The notes beneath the pieces are model-generated. The model saw nothing but the letters and a program-made list of their open reading frames with translations. It was not told where the DNA came from and did no database searches. Positions 7,336 to 13,596 of a stretch of 18,282 nucleotides of DNA are shown here, in pieces. This stretch comes from JTS-RE9 sp964649195 (GTDB taxonomy: Bacteria > Planctomycetota > Phycisphaerae > Phycisphaerales > Phycisphaeraceae), in contig CAZYPK010000106.1 of NCBI GenBank assembly GCA_964649195.1, positions 1 to 18,282 on the forward strand, read 5' to 3'. The translations under genes and the position numbers were made by a program. Positions within the stretch are counted from its first letter, which is position 1, and each line of letters begins with the position of its first letter.

Positions 7336-7799
7336 GGGGAGAATCCTTTCCCGTTGGGGTTGAAAGTCAAAGCGGGTCGAAGCCTGACAATTTGCCTTAT
7401 CGTCCGATATCCATGTCGGAGATTAATTTTTCAAGGTTGGGATGCGATATGGTTTCCGTGTGTTTTCAGCATGGGAAGTGCAATATCCGTGCCGGGGAAT
7501 GGAACCGTTCCCGTTGCCGGAAGCAAAAGCTCCAAATCCCAGAATCCAACTCTCAAACAAACTTGAAAGCGAGCCGAACCGGGTAAAACCGATCCGAATC
7601 CGGATTCCGTTTGATTGCGTTTTTTCGTTCTTTGGAGCTTGTTTGGAGTTTGAGATTTGTCATTTGGAACTTCCGGCAGAGCGGGTGCCGAGAATGAAAC
7701 GGCCCTGACCCGCTGCCGGAGACGGGCGGTCGGTTGCGCTCTATTTGTGCAATGACGGATCATGCGCGCAGTTTGTGGCGTTGGTCCGGTTTCGCCGCG
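7336..7799. other. 464-nt intergenic stretch
   Basis: No convincing gene is present between the peroxiredoxin and DUF2934 genes (both - strand). The base composition is more AT-rich than the neighbouring genes. It contains an imperfect CAAATC-type inverted repeat (7518-7676) with a perfect 12-nt palindrome GAATCCGGATTC at its centre (7596-7607). Short open frames on both strands have no recognisable domain. I see no clear promoter or terminator. Confidence 0.6.
7518..7676. repeat. CAAATC-type inverted repeat, diverged copy
   Basis: The left part (7518-7569) contains CCGGAAG, AGCTCCAAATC and CTCAAACAAACTT. The right part (7627-7676) contains their rough reverse complements, TTGGAGCTTG, TTTGAGATTTG and CTTCCGG. 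The same words occur at higher fidelity in the inverted repeat at 17176-17372. The arms match only partially, so this looks like an older, decayed copy. Confidence 0.65.
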
Positions 7800-8312
7800 T
7801 CACTTGTCGGGGCTGCGCAGTTCATCGAGTTTCGCCAGCACGTTTTTCTCATGATCTTTCACCTTCACCTTGTCCCATCGGAAGGCGACTTTGCCTGCCG
7901 GGCTGATCAGGTAGGTCGTGCGGACCACGCCCATGTAGGTTCTGCCATACATGCTTTTTTCCTGCCAGACGCCATAGGCATGGCAAACCTTCCGCTCGGT
8001 GTCCGCCAGCAGGTCGAAGGGGAGCTTGTGCCTGGTCGCAAACTTCGCGTGCGACCCCACCTCATCGGGACTGACGCCCAGCACGATCGCCCCGCGATCG
8101 GCGAACGCCTTCATGCCATCGCGAAAGCTGCACGCCTCGGCGGTGCATCCGGGCGTGTCATCCTTGGGGTAGAAATAAAGCACCGTCCACGATCCTTTGA
8201 ACCGCTTGAGTTCCACGGTTTCGCCCGCCTGGTTGGGCAGCCTGATCGCCGGGGCGACCTGGCCGACTTCGATCAACCCTTGATGGTCCGATGACGCCTT
8301 GGCTTTGGCCAT
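7800..8312 (-). CDS. bcp: Bcp/PrxQ-type peroxiredoxin (thiol peroxidase)
   Basis: This 170-residue thioredoxin-fold peroxidase reduces hydrogen peroxide and organic hydroperoxides with thiol electrons, probably from thioredoxin, in the cytoplasm. The active-site segment FYPKDDTPGCTAEACSFRD has peroxidatic Cys56 and, five residues later, Cys61, the resolving cysteine of atypical 2-Cys Bcp/PrxQ enzymes. Pro54 and Thr53 of the conserved P-x-x-T/S-x-x-C pattern are shifted as is normal for Bcp, and Arg131 in VVRTTYLI is the conserved active-site arginine. ATG 8312 has GGAG (8320-8323) 7 nt upstream and a TACAAT -10 candidate further up. It is transcribed alone on the - strand, divergent from ribF. 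Confidence 0.95.
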   Translation of the reverse strand: MAKAKASSDHQGLIEVGQVAPAIRLPNQAGETVELKRFKGSWTVLYFYPKDDTPGCTAEACSFRDGMKAFADRGAIVLGVSPDEVGSHAKFATRHKLPFDLLADTERKVCHAYGVWQEKSMYGRTYMGVVRTTYLISPAGKVAFRWDKVKVKDHEKNVLAKLDELRSPDK

Positions 8313-8335
8313 GATGAATCTCCATGAAGGCGCCG

Positions 8336-8341
8336 ATTGTA
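8336..8341 (-). promoter_or_regulatory. Candidate -10 box of the peroxiredoxin gene
   Basis: On the - strand, TACAAT lies 23 nt before the ATG at 8312, leaving room for a short leader with the GGAG ribosome binding site. The sequence where a -35 box would sit is the CAGGRG hexamer tract and does not match TTGACA well. Confidence 0.45.
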
Positions 8342-8350
8342 GGGGGAAGA

Positions 8351-8380
8351 CAGGGGCAGGAGCAGGAGCAGGGGCAGGGA
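8351..8380 (+). repeat. CAGGRG hexamer tandem repeat
   Basis: Five tandem hexamers, CAGGGG, CAGGAG, CAGGAG, CAGGGG and CAGGGA, run from 8351 to 8380. They lie just upstream of the peroxiredoxin promoter candidate and directly abut the AT-rich inverted repeat that begins at 8380. Confidence 0.8.
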
Positions 8381-8520
8381 AAAGGCAAATTAGTTATTAT
8401 TTATTTGTTATTGCTTATTTCTTATTGAAGGCGCGATGAACGGTGCCGAAGGATGCTCCTGCGGCTGCTCTCCCAATAAGCAATAAGCAATCATCAATAA
8501 ATAATAGCCAATCGCCTTTT
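8380..8520. repeat. AT-rich inverted repeat with CAATAAG-like heptads
   Basis: Arms at 8380-8427 and 8474-8520 are reverse complements at roughly 39-40 of 48 positions, with AAAAGGC and its complement at the outer ends and CTTATTG/CAATAAG at the inner ends. Each arm is itself made of heptads (TTATTGC and TTATTTC on the left, CAATAAG repeated on the right). The 46-nt loop is GC-rich, like the surrounding genome. The sharp base-composition contrast and outer ends of matching sequence suggest an inserted element between the divergent peroxiredoxin and ribF genes. Confidence 0.8.
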
Positions 8521-8525
8521 GCCGG

Positions 8526-8558
8526 CTTCCAACTTCCAACTTCCAGCTTCCACCTTCC
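8526..8558 (+). repeat. CTTCCAN heptad tandem repeat
   Basis: Units CTTCCAA, CTTCCAA, CTTCCAG, CTTCCAC and a partial CTTCC run without gaps from 8526 to 8558, ending 19 nt before the ribF start codon. The period is exactly seven. It lies in the ribF upstream region and overlaps where a -35 box would be. Confidence 0.85.
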
Positions 8559-8562
8559 CTGC

Positions 8563-8568
8563 TATCCT
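8563..8568 (+). promoter_or_regulatory. Weak candidate -10 box of ribF
   Basis: TATCCT ends 9 nt before the ribF ATG at 8578. There is no Shine-Dalgarno between them, so a transcript from here would be leaderless or nearly so. The match to TATAAT is only four of six and no -35 box is visible; the heptad tract occupies that position. Confidence 0.25.
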
Positions 8569-8577
8569 TTCCCACCC

Positions 8578-9531
8578 ATGCCTGATCGCTGCGTCATGAC
8601 CATTGGCAACTTTGATGGTGTCCACCTTGGGCACCAGGCGATCGTGTCGCGTTGCGGTGAACTGGCGAGGGAGAAACAGGTGGCCGTCAAGGCGCTCACC
8701 TTCGATCCGCATCCCGCCAGCGTGCTTCGTCCGGGGCGCGAACCCTTGCGGCTGATCGCGGCGCCACGCAAGCGCGAGCTGCTGCTTCAGGCCGGTGCGG
8801 ATGAGGTGGTCATTCTCGAACCGACCCCCGCGATGCTCTCGCTGGAGCCACACGATTTCGTGGCCCGGCTCGTTGCCGATCATCATCCGATCGCCGTGGT
8901 GGAAGGCATCGACTTCCGCTTCGGCCGCGGCCGCGCCGGCGATGTGAAGTCACTGGCGGCGCTGGGCGATGAGTTCGGCTTCGCCACGCATGTCGTGCCT
9001 GATGTGCAGGTCGCCCTTTCCGACCATCTGTTGGCGCCGGTGAGCAGTTCGCTTATTCGCATGTTGCTCGCCAATGGCCGGGTGATGGATGCGGCCCTGG
9101 CATCGGGGAGGGCCTACGAACTGACCGGCAACGTGGTGCAAGGCGATCGGCGCGGAAGAACGCTCGACATGCCCACCGCCAATCTTGACGCGGCGGCAAC
9201 CATCGGCCGCGCGCTGCCCGGCGACGGGGTCTATGCCGGCGCCGTTGAACTGCGCGATGGAAGCGAACATCCCGCCGCCATCAGCATCGGCGTCAAGCCG
9301 ACCTTCGCCGGTCGGCGGCGCACCATCGAGGCGCATCTGCTCGACTACGCCGGCGACCTCTACGGCCAGACGATCACCCTCCGCTTTCACCGCTGGCTTC
9401 GGGAACAGCAGCCGTTCCCCTCGCCCGATGCGCTCAAGGCCCAGCTCCACCGCGACGTGGCCCAGGTGCGCGATCTTGTTTGCGTGGGTGTGCTCGCTCA
9501 AGGACGGCATAATCGCTACAGGCCGCAATGA
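8578..9531 (+). CDS. ribF: Bifunctional riboflavin kinase/FAD synthetase RibF
   Basis: RibF phosphorylates riboflavin to FMN and adenylates FMN to FAD. The 317-residue product has both domains. The N-terminal FAD synthetase (about 1-165) has the nucleotidyl-transferase motif GNFDGVHLGH (10-19), FDPHP, GIDFRFGRGRAGD and the SSSLIR motif (156-161). The C-terminal riboflavin kinase (about 180-305) has GDRRGRTLDMPTANLD and EAHLLDY with the conserved catalytic Glu251. The frame is open to 8443, but the upstream part translates intergenic repeats, so ATG 8578 is the sensible start although it leaves a short N-terminus and has no Shine-Dalgarno. The gene downstream is a DHH phosphoesterase; ribF and nrnA are often close in the rbfA-nrnA-truB-ribF neighbourhood of other bacteria. 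Confidence 0.96.
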   Translation: MPDRCVMTIGNFDGVHLGHQAIVSRCGELAREKQVAVKALTFDPHPASVLRPGREPLRLIAAPRKRELLLQAGADEVVILEPTPAMLSLEPHDFVARLVADHHPIAVVEGIDFRFGRGRAGDVKSLAALGDEFGFATHVVPDVQVALSDHLLAPVSSSLIRMLLANGRVMDAALASGRAYELTGNVVQGDRRGRTLDMPTANLDAAATIGRALPGDGVYAGAVELRDGSEHPAAISIGVKPTFAGRRRTIEAHLLDYAGDLYGQTITLRFHRWLREQQPFPSPDALKAQLHRDVAQVRDLVCVGVLAQGRHNRYRPQ

Positions 9532-9629
9532 TCGAAGATTATTTTTGCAGGCTGGCCGGTCGGGGCGCCTCGCACCGCGGCGCTTGAGTAGGATACGCCG
9601 ATGCTTTGTCGAGGTTCCGCTTGTCTGAC

Positions 9630-10697
9630 ATGACTGAATATCGTTCCAACATCACGCTGGCGCAAACCGTGGAGCGGATCGAATCCGCCCGCCACATCGC
9701 CGTCACCACTCATGCCAAGCCCGATGGCGATGCCTATGGCAGCGCGGCGGCGCTCGTCAGTGCGCTGCGACAGCACATGCCTCACGCGAAAATCGAAGGC
9801 TGGCTGATGGGGCCGGTGCCGGCCTGTTTCAAGAAATTGCACGGCTGGGCGGGTCTTCTGGAGTTCCGCGAAGGCGACGCCATCGGTGAGCCGGACCTGA
9901 TCATCATCGTCGATACCGGCGCCTGGGCACAGGTCGCGCCGATGCGGTCGATCATCGAGCCGCGCATCGAGCGCACGCTCATCATCGATCACCACATCAG
10001 CGGCGACATTCCCGCGAAACACATGTACATCGATTCCGCCGCCGCCGCGTGCGCCAGCATCATCGCCGATCTGCTCGACGCCCTGGCGAAGTTTGATCCT
10101 TCGCGCTCGCGCCGCCTGTCGGATCAGAATCCTTTTTATGGTGAGACTGCGGTGACCGAATCGCTGTTTGCCGGCATCGCCTCCGACACCGGCTGGTTTC
10201 GGTTCTCCAACACGACCGCTGAAACCCATCTGCTTGCTGCGCGATTGATTCGCGCCGGCGTCGATCAGGCGGAGCTTTACGCCAGGCTCGAACAAGCCGA
10301 GCGCCCGGAGAAGCTGGCGCTTCAGATTCGTTCAATGCAGAGCCTGAAACTGCTGGCCGATGGCCGCGTGGCGCTGATGATTCTGCGAGAAAACGACTTT
10401 ACGGAAACCGGGGCGCTGGCTGAGGAAACGGAGCGTTTCGTCGATATTCCGCAGGCGGTGGAGACGGTGAAGATGGTGGTGCTCATCACCGAGCCGCCGT
10501 GTGATGGTGCGGCGAAGAAGCCCGTGATCCGCGTGAGTTTCCGCAGCAAGCCCGGGCCTGATGCGGTGAACGTGGCCCAGTTCGCCCAGCAGTTCGGCGG
10601 CGGCGGCCACGCCCGTGCCAGCGGCGCCAAGATCGATGCGCCGCTTGATGAGGTGATTCACCGCATCGAAGAAGCCATCGCCGCGACGATCGTGTGA
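9630..10697 (+). CDS. nrnA: DHH/DHHA1 phosphoesterase (NrnA-type oligoribonuclease/pAp phosphatase)
   Basis: This 355-residue cytoplasmic metal-dependent phosphoesterase has the DHH and DHHA1 domains of NrnA, which degrades nanoRNA and dephosphorylates 3'-phosphoadenosine 5'-phosphate. Metal-binding motifs are complete: THAKPDGDAYGS (27-38), IIVDTG (92-97), IIDHH (118-122) and GIASDTGWFRF (182-192). The DHHA1 substrate-binding motif FGGGGHARASGA lies at 322-333. The start is uncertain: ATG 9630 is used here, but TTG 9621 would have GAGG (9611-9614) 6 nt upstream and add three residues; TTG 9606 is also in frame. It follows ribF by 98 nt on the same strand and converges on birA. Which of the two NrnA activities dominates cannot be told from sequence. 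Confidence 0.92.
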   Translation: MTEYRSNITLAQTVERIESARHIAVTTHAKPDGDAYGSAAALVSALRQHMPHAKIEGWLMGPVPACFKKLHGWAGLLEFREGDAIGEPDLIIIVDTGAWAQVAPMRSIIEPRIERTLIIDHHISGDIPAKHMYIDSAAAACASIIADLLDALAKFDPSRSRRLSDQNPFYGETAVTESLFAGIASDTGWFRFSNTTAETHLLAARLIRAGVDQAELYARLEQAERPEKLALQIRSMQSLKLLADGRVALMILRENDFTETGALAEETERFVDIPQAVETVKMVVLITEPPCDGAAKKPVIRVSFRSKPGPDAVNVAQFAQQFGGGGHARASGAKIDAPLDEVIHRIEEAIAATIV

Positions 10698-10771
10698 GAG
10701 CACGGATAGGAGACAGCGAAGCGTCATTCCTTGTTTAGCGTGGCACCGAAGGGGCCGGCTCGCCTTGCTTC

Positions 10772-11758
10772 TTACATGACCACAGACGTTGTCGCGGCCG
10801 GCAGATGCACGATCGTGCCGTCGGCGGTGCGCACGATCAAGCCTTCCTTCGCATCCAGATCCAGGATGCAGCCGCGGATGACCTGTCCATTCTGCTCAAA
10901 CGTGACAATCTGGTCCGGGCCGTACGTATTCATGTCGCGCCATGTTTTGAGAGTTCGTTCGTGAGTGGTCTCTGTCGCCAGCGTTTGATCGAGTTCGTGA
11001 ATGACTTTCGCCAGTACGAGCAGACGATCGCGCCGGCAGCCGAACATATCGAGACTGCCGAAGCGATGCCGAACCTCTTCGGGAATCAGGGATGCATCAT
11101 GCGTCACATTGATGCCGACGCCGATGATGGCTGCGCGATGTTGCGGCAGTGTTTCCACCAGAATCCCTGCGACCTTTCGGCCGTCGATGAGCACATCATT
11201 GGGCCACTTGATGCCGACCTTGACGGCCGATGACTGATCGATGTCGCCCGTGGCCAGAACCTGCTTGAGTCCCTGGGCCACCGCGACGGCAGCGCTCATC
11301 GCCAGCCACTCGGACACTGATGCGATGTTCTCCTGGGCAATCCAGGCCATGCTCAACAGCGCCGACCAGCCCGGCGGGGCGTGCCACTTGCGCCCGAGTC
11401 TGCCCCGGCCGGCGGTCTGCTCATCGGTCGCGGCAACCGCGCCGGCGGCGGCGGGGCCGTGCGCCTCAATCAACCGGCGGATCACGTTTTGCGTGCTGCC
11501 GGTCCGGTTGTAAATCTCCACGATTCGCTTGGGAAACCGGGGTGAATTCAACGATGCGAGGTAATCCGACCAGACGCTCAGCGAGGTGCGGATCAGCGAA
11601 AAAAAACCGGGGGATGTTTCACGAATCTCGCAGCCTGCGGTGCGCAGCGCTTCAACCTGCGCCGATGCGACCTGCACCGGGGCGCTTGCGTGCAGCAGCG
11701 TGCGGAGCGTTTGAGGAACCCACCCACGGGAGTGGGTGGGCTTTGGGGCGGTGATCAT
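10772..11758 (-). CDS. birA: Biotin-protein ligase BirA
   Basis: BirA activates biotin as biotinoyl-AMP and attaches it to the carrier protein of acetyl-CoA carboxylase. The 328-residue product has the catalytic core with GRGRLGRKW (117-125), KWPNDVLIDGRKVAGIL (184-200) and GVGIN (213-217), and a C-terminal SH3-like domain ending DGTIVHLPA. Residues about 20-72 (VEALRTAGCEIRETSPGFFS) resemble the wing of the N-terminal HTH domain of repressor-type BirA, but the helix region seems short or degraded, so DNA binding is uncertain. ATG 11758 is the only early ATG; an AGGAAAC heptad supplies a Shine-Dalgarno-like sequence. Codons 7-14 lie in a perfect 9-bp palindrome, which may be a repeat inserted into the gene's start. 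It is the last gene of the speA-ASCH-nadC-birA run. Confidence 0.94.
   Translation of the reverse strand: MITAPKPTHSRGWVPQTLRTLLHASAPVQVASAQVEALRTAGCEIRETSPGFFSLIRTSLSVWSDYLASLNSPRFPKRIVEIYNRTGSTQNVIRRLIEAHGPAAAGAVAATDEQTAGRGRLGRKWHAPPGWSALLSMAWIAQENIASVSEWLAMSAAVAVAQGLKQVLATGDIDQSSAVKVGIKWPNDVLIDGRKVAGILVETLPQHRAAIIGVGINVTHDASLIPEEVRHRFGSLDMFGCRRDRLLVLAKVIHELDQTLATETTHERTLKTWRDMNTYGPDQIVTFEQNGQVIRGCILDLDAKEGLIVRTADGTIVHLPAATTSVVM
11719..11740. repeat. Perfect 9-bp hairpin in the birA 5' coding end
   Basis: CCCACCCAC (11719-11727), loop GGGA, and GTGGGTGGG (11732-11740) form a perfect stem. It lies about 18 nt inside the birA reading frame, where the residues PTHSRGWVP look non-conserved. 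In the birA mRNA it would fold just downstream of the start codon. Its shape matches the REP-like palindromes elsewhere in the window. Confidence 0.75.
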
Positions 11759-11763
11759 TTCCG

Positions 11764-11819
11764 TTTCCTGTTTCCTGTTCTCTGTCCCCTGTCTCCTGTC
11801 CCCTCTCCCCTGTCTCCTT
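11764..11819. repeat. TTTCCTG/TCCCCTG heptad tract in the nadC-birA gap
   Basis: Eight consecutive heptads, TTTCCTG, TTTCCTG, TTCTCTG, TCCCCTG, TCTCCTG, TCCCCTC, TCCCCTG and TCTCCTT, fill most of the 69-nt gap. On the coding (-) strand they read CAGGAAA, CAGGGGA and CAGGAGA, so the birA leader is a ladder of AGGA/AGGAG sequences that resemble ribosome binding sites; the nearest sits about 8 nt before the ATG. Confidence 0.88.
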
Positions 11820-11827
11820 CCTTTCCT

Positions 11828-12715
11828 TCATCCGATGTCCAGGCCGATGTCCAGCGCCAGGGCCGAGTGGGTCAGCGCGCCGATGGCGATGCGATCGACG
11901 CCGGTCTCCGCGACGGCTCGCACGTTGGCGAGGGTGATGCCGCCGCTGGCTTCGAGCTCGATGCGCGGGGCGATGCGATCGCGGAGCGCCACCGCCTGCC
12001 GCATCCGGCTGGTGGTCATGTTGTCCAGCAGAATCACATCGACATCGCATTGCAGCGCCTGTTCGAGCTGCTCAAGATTGTCCACCTCGACTTCAACGAA
12101 CTTCGGTGCAGGCGACATGGCACGGGCCCTGGCGATGCCTTGGGAGAGCGTGATGCGCAGATCTTCGTGCCTCATGTGGGCGATGTGGTTGTCCTTGACC
12201 AGCACCGCGTCATGCAGGCCGATGCGTTGGTTCCTTCCGCCGCCGCAGGCCACGGCATATTTCGCCAGACCGCGCAGGCCGGGGATGGTTTTGCGTGTGT
12301 CGTAGATGGCGGCCTTCGTTCCGTGCACTGTTTCAACGAACGCGGCGGTGAGCGTGGCGATGCCTGAGAGATGCGTGCAGAAATTCAGGGCGACCCGCTC
12401 CATCGCCAGGATCGATCGCAGCGGGCCGGTGAAGGTGGCGATGGCCTGTCTCGGCGCAAGAGGTTCGCCGTCGCTTGCGCCGGCTTCCACCGTGATGGCA
12501 ACATCGTATTGCCGGGCGATGCGAGGCAGCAGGGCGGCACCCGCCAGCGTGCCGGCTTTTCGCGCGCGCATCACCGCCGTGGTGCGAAGCTGCGCCGGGA
12601 TGAAGCATTCGCCGGTCACATCGAAGGGCACATCGCCCATGTCCTCCCGCCGCGCCAGCGCGATCAGGCTGGTCAGGTCCTCTTCGCTGACGTATTGGCC
12701 AAGGGGTATCGACAT
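11828..12715 (-). CDS. nadC: Nicotinate-nucleotide pyrophosphorylase (quinolinate phosphoribosyltransferase)
   Basis: NadC converts quinolinate and PRPP to nicotinate mononucleotide, carbon dioxide and pyrophosphate in de novo NAD synthesis. The 295-residue product is of normal length. The N-terminal domain ends near ERVALNFCTHLSGIAT (106-121). The barrel domain has DTRKTIPGLR (139-148), YAVACGGGRNQRIGLHDAVL, VKDNH (173-177), EVEVDN (208-213), ILLDNM (228-233), LEASGGI (254-260) and GVDRIAIGALTHSA. The early EDMGDVPFDVT segment is a variant of the usual ED-G-x-GD-x-T motif. No strong Shine-Dalgarno is visible before ATG 12715. It lies 15 nt after the ASCH gene. No nadA or nadB is seen in the window. 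Confidence 0.96.
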   Translation of the reverse strand: MSIPLGQYVSEEDLTSLIALARREDMGDVPFDVTGECFIPAQLRTTAVMRARKAGTLAGAALLPRIARQYDVAITVEAGASDGEPLAPRQAIATFTGPLRSILAMERVALNFCTHLSGIATLTAAFVETVHGTKAAIYDTRKTIPGLRGLAKYAVACGGGRNQRIGLHDAVLVKDNHIAHMRHEDLRITLSQGIARARAMSPAPKFVEVEVDNLEQLEQALQCDVDVILLDNMTTSRMRQAVALRDRIAPRIELEASGGITLANVRAVAETGVDRIAIGALTHSALALDIGLDIG

Positions 12716-12730
12716 GGTGAAAGGATTTGA

Positions 12731-13561
12731 TCAGTCCGGGGAACGATTCACGAAGCTGACACCATACTCGCCGCGCCGATGCTCCACAAAGCGCACGACG
12801 TCGCCCGGCAGCATGTGATAAGCCATGAACCAGGGATGCCAGCCGCGCCAGCGGATCATGCAACTCTGTTCCGAATCGGTCTTGCGGAGGAAGTTCCTGA
12901 ACCACATTCCAAAGCCGCGGGGCTGCGTCGTTTCGTTGCCGACGAGATCGGTCTCGATGCGCGTGCCATCGGGCATGATGAGTGTGATCGGTTCGCCCGC
13001 CTCCGCGACCGTTTTGCCGCCGTAGTGTTTCGCTTCGAACTCATGCGCCTTGCGGGGCACGCGGATGTAATGATTCCTGATCGCCCCGGCAGTCAGCGTC
13101 ACATCAAACATCCGTCGCAGCCCCGAAACCGGTTCATCAGGCAACACCGCAGGCACACGCGGGGCCAGTGCATCGGGCAGGACGAACCACGCGAGACCGG
13201 AAGAAGGCTTCATCCTCGGTCCGCGATCGATCGGCTGCACCTTCGTGAGTTCGATGAAGGTGGCGAAGTTGCTGTCGCGCTTCCATTGCCAGAACGCATC
13301 ATCGCCGCAGACCTGATGGTTGAATCGCGCCTTCAGTTCCGCGACTTTGGCGGGGGTGAGCCGGTCGAAGAAATGAACCTCGCCGGCGATCGCCATCGCC
13401 ACGAATGGGCCGGAGGTCTGCTTGATGAAGATGCGCTCGCCGGGACGGATGGCGTTGTATGGAACGAGGTCCGTCTTGGTCAGCCGGCTCTCGATGGTCT
13501 TGCGGCCGTCGAGGATGAGCTGCGGATAGGGCGGGCGCAGGATGGCGACGTGGATGGGCAT
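12731..13561 (-). CDS. ASCH-domain protein with possible B3-like C-terminal domain
   Basis: This 276-residue protein is not one I can name. The N-terminal half (1-110) shows the ASCH signature G-x-K-x-x-E-x-R as GRKTIESR (residues 19-26), in a setting (HVAILRPPYPQLILDGRKTI, then PGERIFIKQTSGPFVAMAIAG) typical of this PUA-like fold, which is linked to RNA binding or modified-nucleoside hydrolysis. The C-terminal half (about 150-272) begins VTLTAGAIRNHYIRVP, continues GEPITLIMPDGTRIETDLV, and ends RWRGWHPWF, then LPGDVVRFVE. This order resembles the B3 DNA-binding pseudobarrel (LT-x-S-DV...IP, then GW-x-x-F, then L-x-x-GD-x-V-x-F). The B3 assignment is inference by pattern. It is embedded between speA and nadC with gaps of 33 and 15 nt, which suggests co-transcription. 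No Shine-Dalgarno is evident. Confidence 0.8.
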   Translation of the reverse strand: MPIHVAILRPPYPQLILDGRKTIESRLTKTDLVPYNAIRPGERIFIKQTSGPFVAMAIAGEVHFFDRLTPAKVAELKARFNHQVCGDDAFWQWKRDSNFATFIELTKVQPIDRGPRMKPSSGLAWFVLPDALAPRVPAVLPDEPVSGLRRMFDVTLTAGAIRNHYIRVPRKAHEFEAKHYGGKTVAEAGEPITLIMPDGTRIETDLVGNETTQPRGFGMWFRNFLRKTDSEQSCMIRWRGWHPWFMAYHMLPGDVVRFVEHRRGEYGVSFVNRSPD

Positions 13562-13573
13562 GCACGTGTTATT

Positions 13574-13596
13574 CGTTGCGACGCCGCAAGCGGCTT
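13574..13596. repeat. Short palindrome-containing repeat at the speA stop codon, copy 1
   Basis: This 23-nt sequence has the core GCCGCAAGCGGC (5-bp stem, AA loop) and matches 17472-17494 at 22 of 23 positions. Its right end overlaps the first two bases of the speA stop codon on the - strand. The other copy also sits just past a stop codon, in the same orientation relative to the gene. Confidence 0.75.

Noticed and set aside
8443..8577. 45-residue N-terminal extension of RibF
   Set aside because: It would translate the inverted repeat and the CTTCCAN heptads; RibF family members start shortly before the GNFDGVHLGH motif.
10698..10771. Terminator between convergent nrnA and birA
   Set aside because: I found no convincing stem-loop or T-run in these 74 nt.
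11764..11819. Classical phase-variation tract changing a reading frame
   Set aside because: The heptads lie wholly between the nadC stop and the birA start, so unit loss or gain cannot shift a frame; only expression could change.
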